Position numbers and translations under genes: made by a program | Shown here: positions 38,757 to 48,239 of the stretch, piece by piece | Layout of the letters: every line of letters begins with the position of its first letter | How positions within the stretch are numbered: position 1 is the first letter of the stretch | NCBI GenBank assembly: GCA_964540765.1 | Contig: CAZINW010000014.1 | Coordinates: forward strand, 1 to 49,886 | Direction: 5' to 3' | Source: CAZJLN01 sp964540765 | GTDB taxonomy: Bacteria; Chloroflexota; Anaerolineae; Anaerolineales; Anaerolineaceae | Length of the DNA stretch: 49,886 bases | The notes under the pieces: model-generated | Seen by the model: only the letters and a program-made list of their open reading frames with translations | Databases searched by the model: none | Told to the model about the DNA's origin: nothing

Positions 38757-41108
38757 ATGATACTCAAACAAATTTTCAGGGGATTGATAACACTCATTTT
38801 ATTTTCGTTACTGGCAGGTTGCGCCACCAAGCAGATGGCTTCACCTTCCCCAACCATGGCAGTCTCACCGACCCTAACCCAAACAGTCCCCACACCTACT
38901 GAATCCAAACCAATCACTTCCCCGGAATGGGGCGGGGTTGAATCTTCATTGTCAAAGGCGATGTTGGTGGGACAAGAGAATGGAAAGTGCGAATGGGAAG
39001 TATTGGGCTGGATGAACCAGGAAGTGTACGTTTGGGCATTTTGCCTGGGAGGTCCTGGTGAGCATTCTATTGGGATGAGTGCCCCTGCAGTACTACACAT
39101 TCAACAAGATCATTCGATCCAGAATATTGATCTCCCTGACGATGGATCAGGATACCCAATCAGCATACGAAGGCTTTTCCCCCCATCTATTCAGGAGCGG
39201 GTATTCAAGCATGATTTCGATGTAGAGGCTGCCAAAACGCACCTTGCAACGCGTTGGAAGGATCCTTCTCTCGCACCCGCAATTTATATTCAAACTGGGG
39301 ATGCGCTTCCAATGCAGGGGAAGCCGGAAATTCCATCCATTTCAGCCAACTCCGTGGATCGTCTTGACCTTATGCTTACACTTGGGGAGGGAAATGTCTT
39401 AGGCTTGGAGTTCCTGCAAGACGGTCAGTTGGTGGCATATGGAGAAAATGGAATTGATCTCATTGATGTCAATAAATTTCGAGCAAGCAGACCATTCCAG
39501 GATATTTTGTCAGATCGTGATGGGTGGCTTTCCTTAGATGGCAGCTTGTTGTTCAGTTGGAAAGAGGGCAGCGTGCAGGTGGTGCGTGTTCAGGATGGCA
39601 GCGTTTTGCAGGGCATCGCAACAGATTTTCCTGGAGGAACTGTAGTAGGAGCAAAAATCCTCCCGGATGGAAACACTCTTGCGGTTGAAGTGCGCCCTCC
39701 GGGGGATGAAATCTACTCACATCAAGTTGAGCTTTACAGCCTGGATGATGGAGCTTTGATTAATGCATGGGATATGCGAGGGGCAGGTATGCTTTTTTCT
39801 CCAGATGGAAAAACAATGGCCAGCGGTTCAATGGGTGGGGAGATGATCTGGTCCATACCAGACGGACAACTCCTGCATTCATTTAACGCTGTCAGGTTCG
39901 ATTCCGCTTTTTCACCGGACAGTCAGTTATTGGCAATTTCTGACTTTGGACTCGTTCGGGTACTTCAACTCACTGAGGAAAAGGAAATTTTCCATCTCTC
40001 GGAAGATATAGGCCCCGTATCTGGCTTGGTCTTTTCACCAGAAGGTGATAAACTGCTCACATGGTCAAGGGACTCGGATCCGGCACATTTGTGGTTAACC
40101 TCGGATGGATCAGAAGAAATTGAAATCCCCCTTCAAGGTGTTCGCGCTGGAGTCTTTTCACCCGATGGCACTATGGTTGCATTGGCGGGAAGTGGTGGAA
40201 TTTATTTCTATTCTGTATTGAATGGCGAGCTGATCAATAGCTTGGACAATTACCTCCCGGAGGTGGCGGAGTTATCCTTTTCAAGTGACTCCTCGCAAGA
40301 TGAGAGTACCCATTTGGCGGTAATCTATGGTTGGAATACAGACTATACTATTTTAGTTAATTGGAGCATTCCCGAAGGCAAGCGCCAGTTCTTAAACGAT
40401 GCTTACGCTGGAATCAGTTTGGAATACCTGGATTATCAGTTAGGAATTGCTGTTGGAACCCAGGATGGAACTGTGGAAATCATCAATCCTGCTGATGGTT
40501 CACTCCTCGGCACATACACAGGATTTTCTGCCCAGGTGCAGGATCTCGCACAAAGCGTCTGGGGAGAGCTGGCTGCAAGTTCGATGGAGGAAGTACTCAT
40601 TTTAGGTTTACCGGCAAAAAATGGAGAAGTCAGAACGAAATTGGACATTCCTGGTGGATGGGTGGACAGCCTTTCCTGGCAATCTTTCTTGGTTGCTGCG
40701 AATAACGAAGGCTTGAAAGTCTTTGATGAGATGAAAAATGTCGTTGCATCCCTAAGTGCAGGAGATGAAGGATGGGAAACCCAACTGGTCGTTCCATTAG
40801 CCGGTAATCAGATCCTGGCAGGAAAAAACCAGACAATATACCGCTGGCAGACATCCAATTGGGAAGCTCTTCCAAAATGGTTCCTGCCGTCTGCAGTCAC
40901 TGCGATGTCGATTTCTCCAGATGGTACGCTACTGGCTGTAGGATTGTCCGATGGGCAGGTACAACTACTGGACAGTGAAGATGGTTCGCTTTTGGGGAGT
41001 CTGCCGGGACATCAATACATGGTGTCTGCACTTGATTTTTCCATGGATGGCAGGTTCTTAGCTACCGGAGGACCGGATGGCATTATCAAAGTCTGGGGTG
41101 TTAAGTAG
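38757..41108 (+). CDS. WD40-repeat lipoprotein
   Basis: 783 aa. A signal peptide with lipobox LLAGC gives Cys near residue 20, then a Ser/Pro/Thr linker to about residue 60. From about residue 190 the chain is a series of WD40-like blades with SPDG turns: FSPDGKTMASG, FSPDSQLLAIS, FSPEGDKLLTW, FSPDGTMVALAG, ISPDGTLLAVGLSDGQVQLLD and FSMDGRFLATGGPDGIIKVW. At least ten units suggest one or two propellers outside the membrane, probably for protein binding or envelope assembly. The start has AAGGAG 6 nt upstream; upstream in-frame ATGs would disrupt the signal peptide. This is a common surface-protein type in Chloroflexota. Partner unknown. Confidence 0.9.
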   Translation: MILKQIFRGLITLILFSLLAGCATKQMASPSPTMAVSPTLTQTVPTPTESKPITSPEWGGVESSLSKAMLVGQENGKCEWEVLGWMNQEVYVWAFCLGGPGEHSIGMSAPAVLHIQQDHSIQNIDLPDDGSGYPISIRRLFPPSIQERVFKHDFDVEAAKTHLATRWKDPSLAPAIYIQTGDALPMQGKPEIPSISANSVDRLDLMLTLGEGNVLGLEFLQDGQLVAYGENGIDLIDVNKFRASRPFQDILSDRDGWLSLDGSLLFSWKEGSVQVVRVQDGSVLQGIATDFPGGTVVGAKILPDGNTLAVEVRPPGDEIYSHQVELYSLDDGALINAWDMRGAGMLFSPDGKTMASGSMGGEMIWSIPDGQLLHSFNAVRFDSAFSPDSQLLAISDFGLVRVLQLTEEKEIFHLSEDIGPVSGLVFSPEGDKLLTWSRDSDPAHLWLTSDGSEEIEIPLQGVRAGVFSPDGTMVALAGSGGIYFYSVLNGELINSLDNYLPEVAELSFSSDSSQDESTHLAVIYGWNTDYTILVNWSIPEGKRQFLNDAYAGISLEYLDYQLGIAVGTQDGTVEIINPADGSLLGTYTGFSAQVQDLAQSVWGELAASSMEEVLILGLPAKNGEVRTKLDIPGGWVDSLSWQSFLVAANNEGLKVFDEMKNVVASLSAGDEGWETQLVVPLAGNQILAGKNQTIYRWQTSNWEALPKWFLPSAVTAMSISPDGTLLAVGLSDGQVQLLDSEDGSLLGSLPGHQYMVSALDFSMDGRFLATGGPDGIIKVWGVK

Positions 41109-41242
41109 CATTTCATCGTGCAGCCAGTCCCATCATGATAAACTTATTGAAGAAAACATCCAAAAGGCCAATAAAGTTTAATGCCCACTAACACCGCCAC
41201 CGCCCTCGCTCACCCTAACATTGCCTTCGCAGAATGAAAATT

Positions 41243-41279
41243 ATCGAAAACCGATTTTTATTACAGCCAGACTCAAAAT
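41243..41279 (+). repeat. 37-bp att-like direct repeat, left copy
   Basis: Matches 42160-42196 at 30 of 37 positions without gaps, including an identical ATCGAAAACCGATTT, itself an imperfect dyad (ATCG-N5-CGAT). The two copies bracket the toxin-antitoxin module. Confidence 0.65.
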
Positions 41280-41289
41280 TTGAGTCTGG
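41267..41289. repeat. 23-bp palindrome
   Basis: CCAGACTCAAA, one A, TTTGAGTCTGG: perfect 11-bp arms. It overlaps the end of the left att-like repeat; the right copy keeps only its left arm. Confidence 0.7.
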
Positions 41290-41440
41290 AAAAGTATTTT
41301 ATGGCTATGACTACACGCCAAAATATAGGCACTCTGTCAGTAAATCATCCATTGCCACATCTTCAAAAGTGACGGATTTGGGGACTTCCCTGGAATCCAC
41401 CTTTCACCAAAACTGAATGGGAAAAAGTAAAAAGTAAAAC

Positions 41441-41481
41441 TTGACGTATCACTACGCAAGGTGTACACTATTCGTAGTGTA
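41441..41481 (+). promoter_or_regulatory. Toxin-antitoxin promoter and operator
   Basis: TTGACG (41441-41446), a 17-bp spacer and TACACT (41464-41469). The perfect inverted repeat TACACTA-TTCG-TAGTGTA (41464-41481) covers the -10 box, and CACTACG (41450-41456) is the inverse of CGTAGTG (41473-41479). These are likely RHH antitoxin binding sites for autorepression. Confidence 0.75.
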
Positions 41482-41504
41482 TTTTTAATATTTTCAGGAG
41501 AACT

Positions 41505-41729
41505 ATGATGCTTAAGAATATTACATTAAGTGCAGAGAAAGAAATGATTGAGCGAGCCCGTCAACGCGCTGAACAAAACAATACAACTCTTAATTCCGAA
41601 TTTAGGCGCTGGCTAGCTAAGTATGTTGAAGTTCCCCAAACCACTTCTGATCTTGTTGCACTAATGAATAGATTCAGTTACGTAAAAAACGAAAAAACGT
41701 TCACACGGGACGAATTAAATGAGCGATAA
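41505..41729 (+). CDS. Ribbon-helix-helix antitoxin (VapB-like)
   Basis: 74 aa. The N-terminal MLKNITLSAEKEMIERARQRAEQNNTTLNSEFRRWLAKYV fits a ribbon-helix-helix DNA-binding domain, and the C-terminal 30 residues would bind the toxin. It overlaps the PIN toxin gene by 11 nt. AGGAG precedes two adjacent ATGs. It should repress its own operon by binding the dyads at the promoter. Confidence 0.85.
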   Translation: MMLKNITLSAEKEMIERARQRAEQNNTTLNSEFRRWLAKYVEVPQTTSDLVALMNRFSYVKNEKTFTRDELNER

Positions 41730-42156
41730 ATTTTTCATTGACACCAATATTTTTGTGTATTGCTTCGATAATTTGCAACCTGAAAAGAAAGCAATGTCGC
41801 TATCAATAATCATTGATGCTCTGAAAAATGGAAATGGGATCATCAGTTGGCAAATAATACAAGAGTTTCTAAATGTTTCAACAAGAAAATTTTCGGTACC
41901 GTTAAAACCAGATGATGCAAAGGTCTATTTACGGAAAGTCTTAAATCCATTATGCGAGGTTTTTCCCGATCTGGATTTATATCAAAAGGCAATAGATATC
42001 CAAAACAATACTGGTTATTCATTTTATGATTCACTAGTTATTGCTGGAGCATTACGCGGTGATTGTAATATTTTATACTCAGAAGATTTGAAAAATGAAC
42101 ATCAAGTGGATGGAGTAAAGGTGATTAACCCATTTGTTAGCAAATCCGCGCGGTAA
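41719..42156 (+). CDS. PIN-domain toxin (VapC-like ribonuclease)
   Basis: 145 aa with the four acidic positions of PIN nucleases: Asp8 (FIDTN), Glu49 (IIQEF), Asp104 (YDSLVIAGAL) and Asp123 (YSEDL). It would cleave RNA in the cytoplasm when not held by the antitoxin encoded just upstream. The module is bounded by 37-bp repeats, and a recombinase gene lies 85 bp beyond, convergent. Confidence 0.9.
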   Translation: MSDKFFIDTNIFVYCFDNLQPEKKAMSLSIIIDALKNGNGIISWQIIQEFLNVSTRKFSVPLKPDDAKVYLRKVLNPLCEVFPDLDLYQKAIDIQNNTGYSFYDSLVIAGALRGDCNILYSEDLKNEHQVDGVKVINPFVSKSAR

Positions 42157-42159
42157 ATA

Positions 42160-42196
42160 ATCGAAAACCGATTTATGTTTCGGCTAGACTTAAGAT
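42160..42196 (+). repeat. 37-bp att-like direct repeat, right copy
   Basis: Partner of 41243-41279. It begins 4 bp after the toxin gene and ends 45 bp before the recombinase stop. Confidence 0.65.
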
Positions 42197-42241
42197 CCCT
42201 GAACCTATACGCAGAAAACAAAATGGTTAATTTGTGGAATC

Positions 42242-43231
42242 TTAGCTACTGCCCGAATCTTTTTCCTGATTATCCTCTGTTGCCAAAAATCCCTTCGGTA
42301 CATACTTGTACGTCACGTCAATCCGGGCATGTCCAAGTAACTCTGATACTCGCTTTCGTGCTTCACGATCATCCATTCCTTGGGCAGTAAATTCCAGATA
42401 TCGATTTTGAGCATAATTTGCCCGCAGCCGATGCACCCCACTGATGCCAATTCCAAGTGCCACGGTCGCTTCCATCACCGTGCGCCGGAATCTAGCCCGC
42501 CAGGATGCACTCGGGGTAAATAAATATTGTTTGGAGCAGTTTAACTTAAGGATCAGGTCTTCCGGGATCGGCACCGGTCGATAACGTCCCCCCTTCCCGG
42601 TAATGTGCAGCAGGTTGTGCTCCATATCAATATTTTGCCCTTGCATCCCGGCAATTTCTTCTTCCCGCAGCCCACAACGTAATGCCAGCTCTGCCGGCAA
42701 CGCATATGCCGATTTTTTCCCCTTCAGGAATTCAACCACCTTTTCTGAATCTTCCGTGCGATAGCCAAACCTCGGTGCTCGGACATCGCTATCATCGCGA
42801 AAGGATTTTACCCAATCGCGGAATTCGGGTGTGATTGGGGTTGCAGCTTTTATCCAACCGAGCTGCGTACATCCAAGATGGACCTTTTCCAGTGCTGCTA
42901 GCAGCTTGTTTACCGTGCCAGGCGCGGAATCTGTGTAATATTCCTCGAAGGTCGCCATGATAATGTCCAGGGTGAACAGTGTGCTGAGCAAACCTTCATC
43001 GGTAATTTCTTCGGCACGTTTGAAGAATAAAGTGGCTGTCTGGAAATAGGTCCGACGGGTGTTGATGCCCAGAATGACAGGCAAAGGTTGCGTTGGATCT
43101 CCACCTGGCCGCAGCGATTTTTTAACCGAGACCACTCCCTGTTCTGCCCGATAGCTCTCAATTTTCTCTTTATCCCAAGTAACTTTAGCGAGCGCGTGAT
43201 TGACCTGGTTAGAAATGGATGACAATGACAA
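42242..43231 (-). CDS. Tyrosine recombinase/integrase
   Basis: 329 aa. A SAM-like core-binding domain (about 45-145) is followed by the catalytic domain with Arg189 (CGLREEE), Lys213 (GKGGRYRPVP), His267 and Arg270 (VHRLR), His301 (LLGHARID) and the nucleophile Tyr310 (TYKYVP). The set is complete, so it should be active. The start is a TTG with an excellent Shine-Dalgarno (AAGGAGGTG). It is convergent with the toxin gene and marks the boundary to the AT-rich island. Not an integron integrase, as the characteristic extra helix region is not seen. Confidence 0.9.
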   Translation of the reverse strand: MSLSSISNQVNHALAKVTWDKEKIESYRAEQGVVSVKKSLRPGGDPTQPLPVILGINTRRTYFQTATLFFKRAEEITDEGLLSTLFTLDIIMATFEEYYTDSAPGTVNKLLAALEKVHLGCTQLGWIKAATPITPEFRDWVKSFRDDSDVRAPRFGYRTEDSEKVVEFLKGKKSAYALPAELALRCGLREEEIAGMQGQNIDMEHNLLHITGKGGRYRPVPIPEDLILKLNCSKQYLFTPSASWRARFRRTVMEATVALGIGISGVHRLRANYAQNRYLEFTAQGMDDREARKRVSELLGHARIDVTYKYVPKGFLATEDNQEKDSGSS

Positions 43232-44746
43232 GTTACACCTCCTTCGACGGCCTTGGATTGTGTTTCCAGCCGTTTCTAGTATCTATAGCCCTCGTGTGAA
43301 ACAAAGAGGGTAATGTATTTTTTTGATGTGCCGTTGAGCCCTTCGTCGAGACGATCTCGACGTACCCGTACAACAGGGTTTTGCACTTCGCGATGCCGGC
43401 GACCCTGAAACGCCCTGCCAGGCATCTGCGGACTGGGTTTTGCCTGTCGAAGAATGAACAGGCCGGCAAGCGCAGGTCTTGCCTTGTCCCGATACGTGCC
43501 TACGTTTAGATAATTCTTTCGTTAATGGGAAACAACCAACGTTGAGAAAAGTGGTTTTGTCTGCCTGATAAGCCCAAATCACATAGTGATTGGGAAACAG
43601 AGACAAGAACTACTTTAAATTAACCATAAAACCATCTTTTATTGCAAGTACCCTCTTTTTCTCAATTAATTTCAAGACTAAGTAATACATTTGTATTTCT
43701 TTTTTTGTATTTTATAGGCTCAAAACAGTATGAAGATACAGGAATCTATTGGAATTTTGTAGAATTCTGATCTTGGACTTTATTGGTGAAAAGGGCAAGA
43801 TTGGGATGATATCTAAATTCTGTGTAATGAACAGCCTCAATAATCCATGCTGCCAACAAATTTTACTACTTCCATTGACAGCTTAAATATTTTTTTGTGG
43901 TAAAATCACTCAAGTCAACAGTAAATTACATGTCGTTAGCCCGAATAGCAAGGTCGTGAAATCCATTTAGGAAGCGGAATTCTTTTACCATTATGCAATT
44001 CTCTATTTTATTGAATATTATCCTACAAAACAGACTTACAAACCTCCCTTCAGAACTCAATCTGGAATCTCTTTACTACTGCGCGCGAAAGTCCTGCAAA
44101 AGTTTCGCGGAAGTTTCAAGTCATTCGTATCAATTCTCCGCCTCCTTGCAGGCGGGTTATCTCCACCCAAGCAACCTCTAATTTCCCTGCCCGGAAAGGT
44201 GGGGATTTGGAGGTGTTAGCAGTTTCCTTTTTTCGACCATAGATCCATGTCGAAAGGGCGGAGCATGAAAAGAGCTAGTTTGTTCTCACAAAATTATTCA
44301 CTGGTAATTGTAAAATTGTAGAAATAACTTGTTACTGAAAATAATAATAAGGCAAATGATGTATGTGGTAGGATACAAGACAAGATATACAGATTTACCT
44401 ATTGTGATAAATTTACCCCGAGGATATCTTTATGTTGTTTGATTTTAATCCTGTGCACTGAAAAAGTAAGCTGAATTAGATAAAGAAAAAGTTGTATTAT
44501 GGACATTCACATTTTTGTTTAATCTAGTGGTCAAGGCAGGGAAATTGAACCACTATTTATTTTAGCATCTGTGTTTCTTGTGTGCAGCCTACATCTGTAT
44601 TCTGTTCCTCCTATGCAAATAATCCAGATTTTTCATTGATTTTCTCAATCATATTATTGATTTGATAACGATTTTTGTTATTTAAATCATGATTACATTT
44701 AATTATCGAAAGCTTGTGAATAGCAGAGAAATATCTGGAGCAAAAA
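43232..44746. other. Gene-poor, hairpin-rich AT-rich stretch
   Basis: 1.5 kb with no convincing gene. Structures include CGTCGAGA-CGA-TCTCGACG (43344-43362), CGCGAAA/TTTCGCG (near 44087-44112), CCGCCT/AGGCGG (near 44140-44157), a long imperfect stem ACCTC...GAGGT (about 44174-44216) and TTTCGACcAT/ATGTCGAAA (about 44232-44260). The cluster of stems at 44080-44265 could be a structured RNA or leader of the polysaccharide genes. Base composition drops sharply from here on. Confidence 0.5.
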
Positions 44747-46222
44747 ATGGACATTGATTCAAGTCACTCATTCAACAACATTCTCAATCAAGTCGTTCAG
44801 CATGATTTATGCATAGGTTGTGGAATATGCGCTGCTTCTTGTCCAGGTAAAATTTTAGAGATGAAATGGTCACTAAAAGGAGAATTAACTCCAAGCATTA
44901 TGGGTGACTGCCTGACAACCTGTAGCCTATGCCTAAGTGTTTGTCCTTTCTATGACATCCAAACTAACCAAACTGAAATCGCCGAATCAAGCTTTGCAAC
45001 TCTGCCCAACATAAAAAACATTCCAGATCTTGGTTATTACCTAGCAGCTTATGTAGGATTTGCAGCTGAGGATAATCTTCGAGAAAAAGCAGCTTCGGGA
45101 GGATTGGTTACCTGGTTGCTTGAGAAATTGTTTGAAAATGGGATAATTGATGGAGCAGTTACTGTAATAGAGAACAAAAATAGAGAAAAAGATCGCCTTT
45201 TCAAATATGAAATACTCAGAGACAAAGAATCTATTAGATCCGCTGCAAGTTCTAAGTATTATCCAGTAGAAATGTCTGACGTTCTAAGAAAGATTTTACG
45301 TGAGAAAGATGACAAAAAATATGCTATTGTAGTACTTCCTTGTAGGGCTTATGGACTAAGAAAAGCTATGGCTAAAATTCCTAAATTAAAAAGAAGAATT
45401 CAGTACATAATTGGATTAACCTGTGGTCAATTGGTTAATAGCTATTTTACTGAATATTGTTCCACAATTAGTGGTATAAACTATCATGATCTAGTTACTG
45501 TCAGCTATCGCTCAAAGAGAAACTCTTTGCAAGCAAGTCATTATTCTTTTTTACCTACATCCTGTTTAGGCATTCAAGGAAAGCAAATTCCAAATATACC
45601 TATACAAGGTCATCTCTGGGCAAACTACTATTTTACACATCATGCATGTTTATTCTGCGATGATGTGTTTTCCGAGACTGCTGATATTACTTGTATGGAT
45701 GCTTGGCTTCCAGAATACGAGATAAACCCGAAAGGAAATTCACTATTAGTAGTTAGAAATTTAGAACTAAATCAATTTTTTTTGTGGGGAATAGAGAAAA
45801 AAAGCTGCAACCTTGACGAAATTTCTATAGGTCATGTTCTCGAAAGTCAAGCAGGAGTCATTATAAAAAAAAGAAAATTGATTGCTGCAAGATTGTACTA
45901 TGCCCGGATAAATGGTCTTAATATCCCCCACCGCAGAATTGAAGAGTCAAGAAAATTATATAAAAAGAATAAATTTGCTGTGGATTTACAATTTGCTGTT
46001 TTGAGTCAAAGTAAGTCTGCCTGGCAAATGTGTCGAGATAATGGGGATGTTGAACGTTTTTATCAAATTATGGCTCCACTGGAAAAGAAGATCCAATTCT
46101 TAGTAAAAATCAAACGTCTTAATTTGTTCTTTATTCGAATCAAAAATTTAATTGTTGATCCTATTGGTATGATAAAAAAGATCATTGCACATTTTACGCG
46201 TGCGAGACCTCTAGTTGAGTAA
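44747..46222 (+). CDS. Coenzyme F420 hydrogenase beta-like Fe-S protein of a polysaccharide cluster
   Basis: 491 aa. Two 4Fe-4S sites lie at the N-terminus: Cys22, 25, 28 and 32 (CIGCGICAASC) and Cys55, 59, 62 and 66 (CLTTCSLCLSVC). The rest resembles the F420-dehydrogenase/hydrogenase beta-subunit domain (AAYVGFAAEDNLREKAASGG, VLPCRAYGLRKAM, HACLFCDDVFSETADITCMDAW). Versions next to polysaccharide pyruvyltransferase genes are common in exopolysaccharide loci and may supply electrons for a sugar or pyruvyl modification, not proven. GGAG precedes the ATG. Codon use is AT-rich, unlike the first 43 kb. Confidence 0.87.
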   Translation: MDIDSSHSFNNILNQVVQHDLCIGCGICAASCPGKILEMKWSLKGELTPSIMGDCLTTCSLCLSVCPFYDIQTNQTEIAESSFATLPNIKNIPDLGYYLAAYVGFAAEDNLREKAASGGLVTWLLEKLFENGIIDGAVTVIENKNREKDRLFKYEILRDKESIRSAASSKYYPVEMSDVLRKILREKDDKKYAIVVLPCRAYGLRKAMAKIPKLKRRIQYIIGLTCGQLVNSYFTEYCSTISGINYHDLVTVSYRSKRNSLQASHYSFLPTSCLGIQGKQIPNIPIQGHLWANYYFTHHACLFCDDVFSETADITCMDAWLPEYEINPKGNSLLVVRNLELNQFFLWGIEKKSCNLDEISIGHVLESQAGVIIKKRKLIAARLYYARINGLNIPHRRIEESRKLYKKNKFAVDLQFAVLSQSKSAWQMCRDNGDVERFYQIMAPLEKKIQFLVKIKRLNLFFIRIKNLIVDPIGMIKKIIAHFTRARPLVE

Positions 46223-46270
46223 ATCAACTTCATATTTTTCAAGTAATCAATACTATTTGCAACTAAACTA

Positions 46271-46815
46271 CTATCGCCTAAAGGCGATAGGTTTGAAGGG
46301 CGAATGAAATTCGCCTAAAGTCATCCTTCCACACTGAAGTCTTGCTCTCCAGCATCGAGGTCTTGTTGTCCTTGTTTCTCGATATACTCAGCAATGATTG
46401 CATCTGTCACATTTCCTGTACTTGCAACAAAAAACCCGCGTGCCCATAGGTGCTGCCCCCAATATGCTTTTTTCAACTCACCAAACTCTTGCAGCATCAG
46501 CCGACTACTTCGTCCTTTCAACCTTTGTACCAATTCACTCACCGCTAGATTCGGAGGTACTGATACTAATAGATGCACATGATCTTTTGCCACATGCCCC
46601 TTCTCTATGTATACGTCCAAACTCGCACATGTTTGTTGGATCAACTCTCGTGCCCTCAATCCGATGGCTCCGTGTAATATCGGTTTTCGGTACTTTGTTA
46701 TCCATACAATATGGTATTTTAGGTCATATACTGAGTGTGCGGTTTTTCGATATCCCATGCCTTTATTATAACGACTGGTGTTAAAACGGCCTGCCTAAAG
46801 GCAGGGGTTTTGAAC
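46271..46815. mobile_element. IS200/IS605-type insertion element
   Basis: A single transposase gene is flanked by subterminal hairpins as in IS200: TATCGCCTAAAGGCGATA (46272-46289) and GGCGAA/TTCGCC (about 46299-46315) on one side, CCTGCCTAAAGGCAGG (46790-46805) and GGGTT-TTG-AACCC on the other. No terminal inverted repeats or target duplications, as expected. The exact ends cannot be fixed from sequence alone. Confidence 0.8.
46321..46758 (-). CDS. tnpA: IS200-type transposase TnpA (HUH Y1)
   Basis: 145 aa. The HUH metal site is His60-Val-His62 (KDHVHLLVSVPP), and the single catalytic Tyr125 is in IIAEYIEKQ. It opens YDLKYHIVWITKYRKP, typical of the family. It moves single-stranded DNA between hairpin-bearing ends. 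No tnpB is present. The frame is intact, so the element could be active. It is inserted between two genes of the polysaccharide cluster, opposite to their direction. Confidence 0.94.
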   Translation of the reverse strand: MGYRKTAHSVYDLKYHIVWITKYRKPILHGAIGLRARELIQQTCASLDVYIEKGHVAKDHVHLLVSVPPNLAVSELVQRLKGRSSRLMLQEFGELKKAYWGQHLWARGFFVASTGNVTDAIIAEYIEKQGQQDLDAGEQDFSVEG

Positions 46816-46903
46816 CCTATTTACAGACAATAAACACTCATATTTGAAATAATATTGTTTTAAAGCATCTGTAAGTCTAAGGTAATTTATGTGGAGAAAA
46901 AAA

Positions 46904-48127
46904 ATGAAAATTCTTCTTGTCGGAATGGGTGGACTTTATAATAGAGGATGTGAAGCCATTGTGCACGGATCAAAAAATATATTGACTCAAATATTTCCTG
47001 GAGCTGAAATTGCTGTTGCTGTTGGAACTCCTGAGATTGCCAGCCAAGACCAAATACGCTTATCGGATCTAGGCATAGAAGTCTATCCTCTGATAAAACA
47101 AAAGAAACCAGCACCTTCTCTTCCATTACGTCTGATGAATCGTTTTGTCTATGAAATAACTAAGAAATCAATATTCAATTCTCCATGGCGACCATTGGGT
47201 TATCCAGACAAAGGATGGGATTTGATACTTGAAGTTGGGGGAGATACATTTGCTAATACAAATAATCTTATTTATAAATCTCTCCACGATCTGTGGCTAA
47301 TGGATTCAAAGGGATTTCGTGTGGGGCTATGGGGTTTAAATTTAATTCCCTTTGATTCAAAAGATATTTCAATAGGGGAAATTAAAAGAATATTCTCCCG
47401 ATATCAAATTATCACTGTGCGGGACGAATGGAGCAAAAATTATTTAACTGAAATTGGCGTGACGAAAAATGTCTTCCGCATGGGAGACCCTGCTTTTGAG
47501 ATGGATTCGATTAAATGGGATATAGAACCATTCTTTTCGAAAAAAAGTGAACGCGGAACAATTGGATTAAACTTAAGTCCGATAGCAGGACAATATCGTA
47601 CTGGTGGTGAAAAAGAAGTTATAAATTTGGCAATAGAAACAGCAAGAAAACTAAATCAATTAGGGTTTGGTGTATTGTTTGTTCCTCATTGTTTTCCTCC
47701 TGCTTGTCCTGAATTTGATGATGATAATTTAATTTTACGCCCAGCTTTTGAGCAATTAAGATCTGAAGACTTGGATGTAGGTCTTCTTCCAGAAGGACTT
47801 AGTTCTCCACAGGTTAAATATGCAATTTCTAAATGTACATTATTTGCAGGAGCGCGTATGCACTCGACCATTGCTGCTTGGTCAACTGGTGTACCTGTCC
47901 TTACAATTTCTTATAGTCCTAAATCTTTGAATATTAATGATGATATATATGGCCATCGCCGTTACGTAGTGGATATTCGATCAGTAACTAGTGAAGAAAT
48001 AGCAAGTACCCTTGATTCTATGGCAAATGATTTAGACATGATTCGCCAAGCGACTAACCTTGGAGTTAATCGAATTCAAGAACATACTCAGATACTGATC
48101 AAGAAATTAAGGGAAGACAGTTTGTAA
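46904..48127 (+). CDS. Polysaccharide pyruvyltransferase family protein
   Basis: 407 aa with the family start KILLVGMGGLYNRGCEAIV, the middle WDLILEVGGDTFAN and the sugar-nucleotide half ending in FAGARMHSTIAAWSTGVPVLTISYSPK. Such enzymes add pyruvate ketals to exopolysaccharide sugars using phosphoenolpyruvate. The start at MKIL was chosen because GGAG lies 9 nt upstream. It belongs with the Fe-S protein gene upstream, from which it is separated by the IS200 element. Confidence 0.92.
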   Translation: MKILLVGMGGLYNRGCEAIVHGSKNILTQIFPGAEIAVAVGTPEIASQDQIRLSDLGIEVYPLIKQKKPAPSLPLRLMNRFVYEITKKSIFNSPWRPLGYPDKGWDLILEVGGDTFANTNNLIYKSLHDLWLMDSKGFRVGLWGLNLIPFDSKDISIGEIKRIFSRYQIITVRDEWSKNYLTEIGVTKNVFRMGDPAFEMDSIKWDIEPFFSKKSERGTIGLNLSPIAGQYRTGGEKEVINLAIETARKLNQLGFGVLFVPHCFPPACPEFDDDNLILRPAFEQLRSEDLDVGLLPEGLSSPQVKYAISKCTLFAGARMHSTIAAWSTGVPVLTISYSPKSLNINDDIYGHRRYVVDIRSVTSEEIASTLDSMANDLDMIRQATNLGVNRIQEHTQILIKKLREDSL

Positions 48128-48239
48128 TACATGTTATTTCTTTACAGGTAAATTATGAGGTAAATACACCGAGAGTTGTGTAATACATTCTTTAATTTCT
48201 CTTTGTTTTAGAAAAAAATTAGGATTTTCATTAAATGCT

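Larger units (their letters stand above)
41109..41504. other. Intergenic region with att-like repeat and operator
   Basis: 396 bases between the WD40 gene and the antitoxin gene. It contains the 37-bp repeat, a 23-bp palindrome and the toxin-antitoxin promoter/operator, listed separately. Confidence 0.6.

Noticed and set aside
41234..41416. 60-codon plus-strand frame
   Set aside because: Overlaps the att-like repeat and palindrome; no Shine-Dalgarno or domain.
43233..43606. Two overlapping minus-strand frames of 78 and 107 codons
   Set aside because: Mutually overlapping, Cys/Arg/Ser-rich and without ribosome sites; the region looks like decayed or structural DNA.
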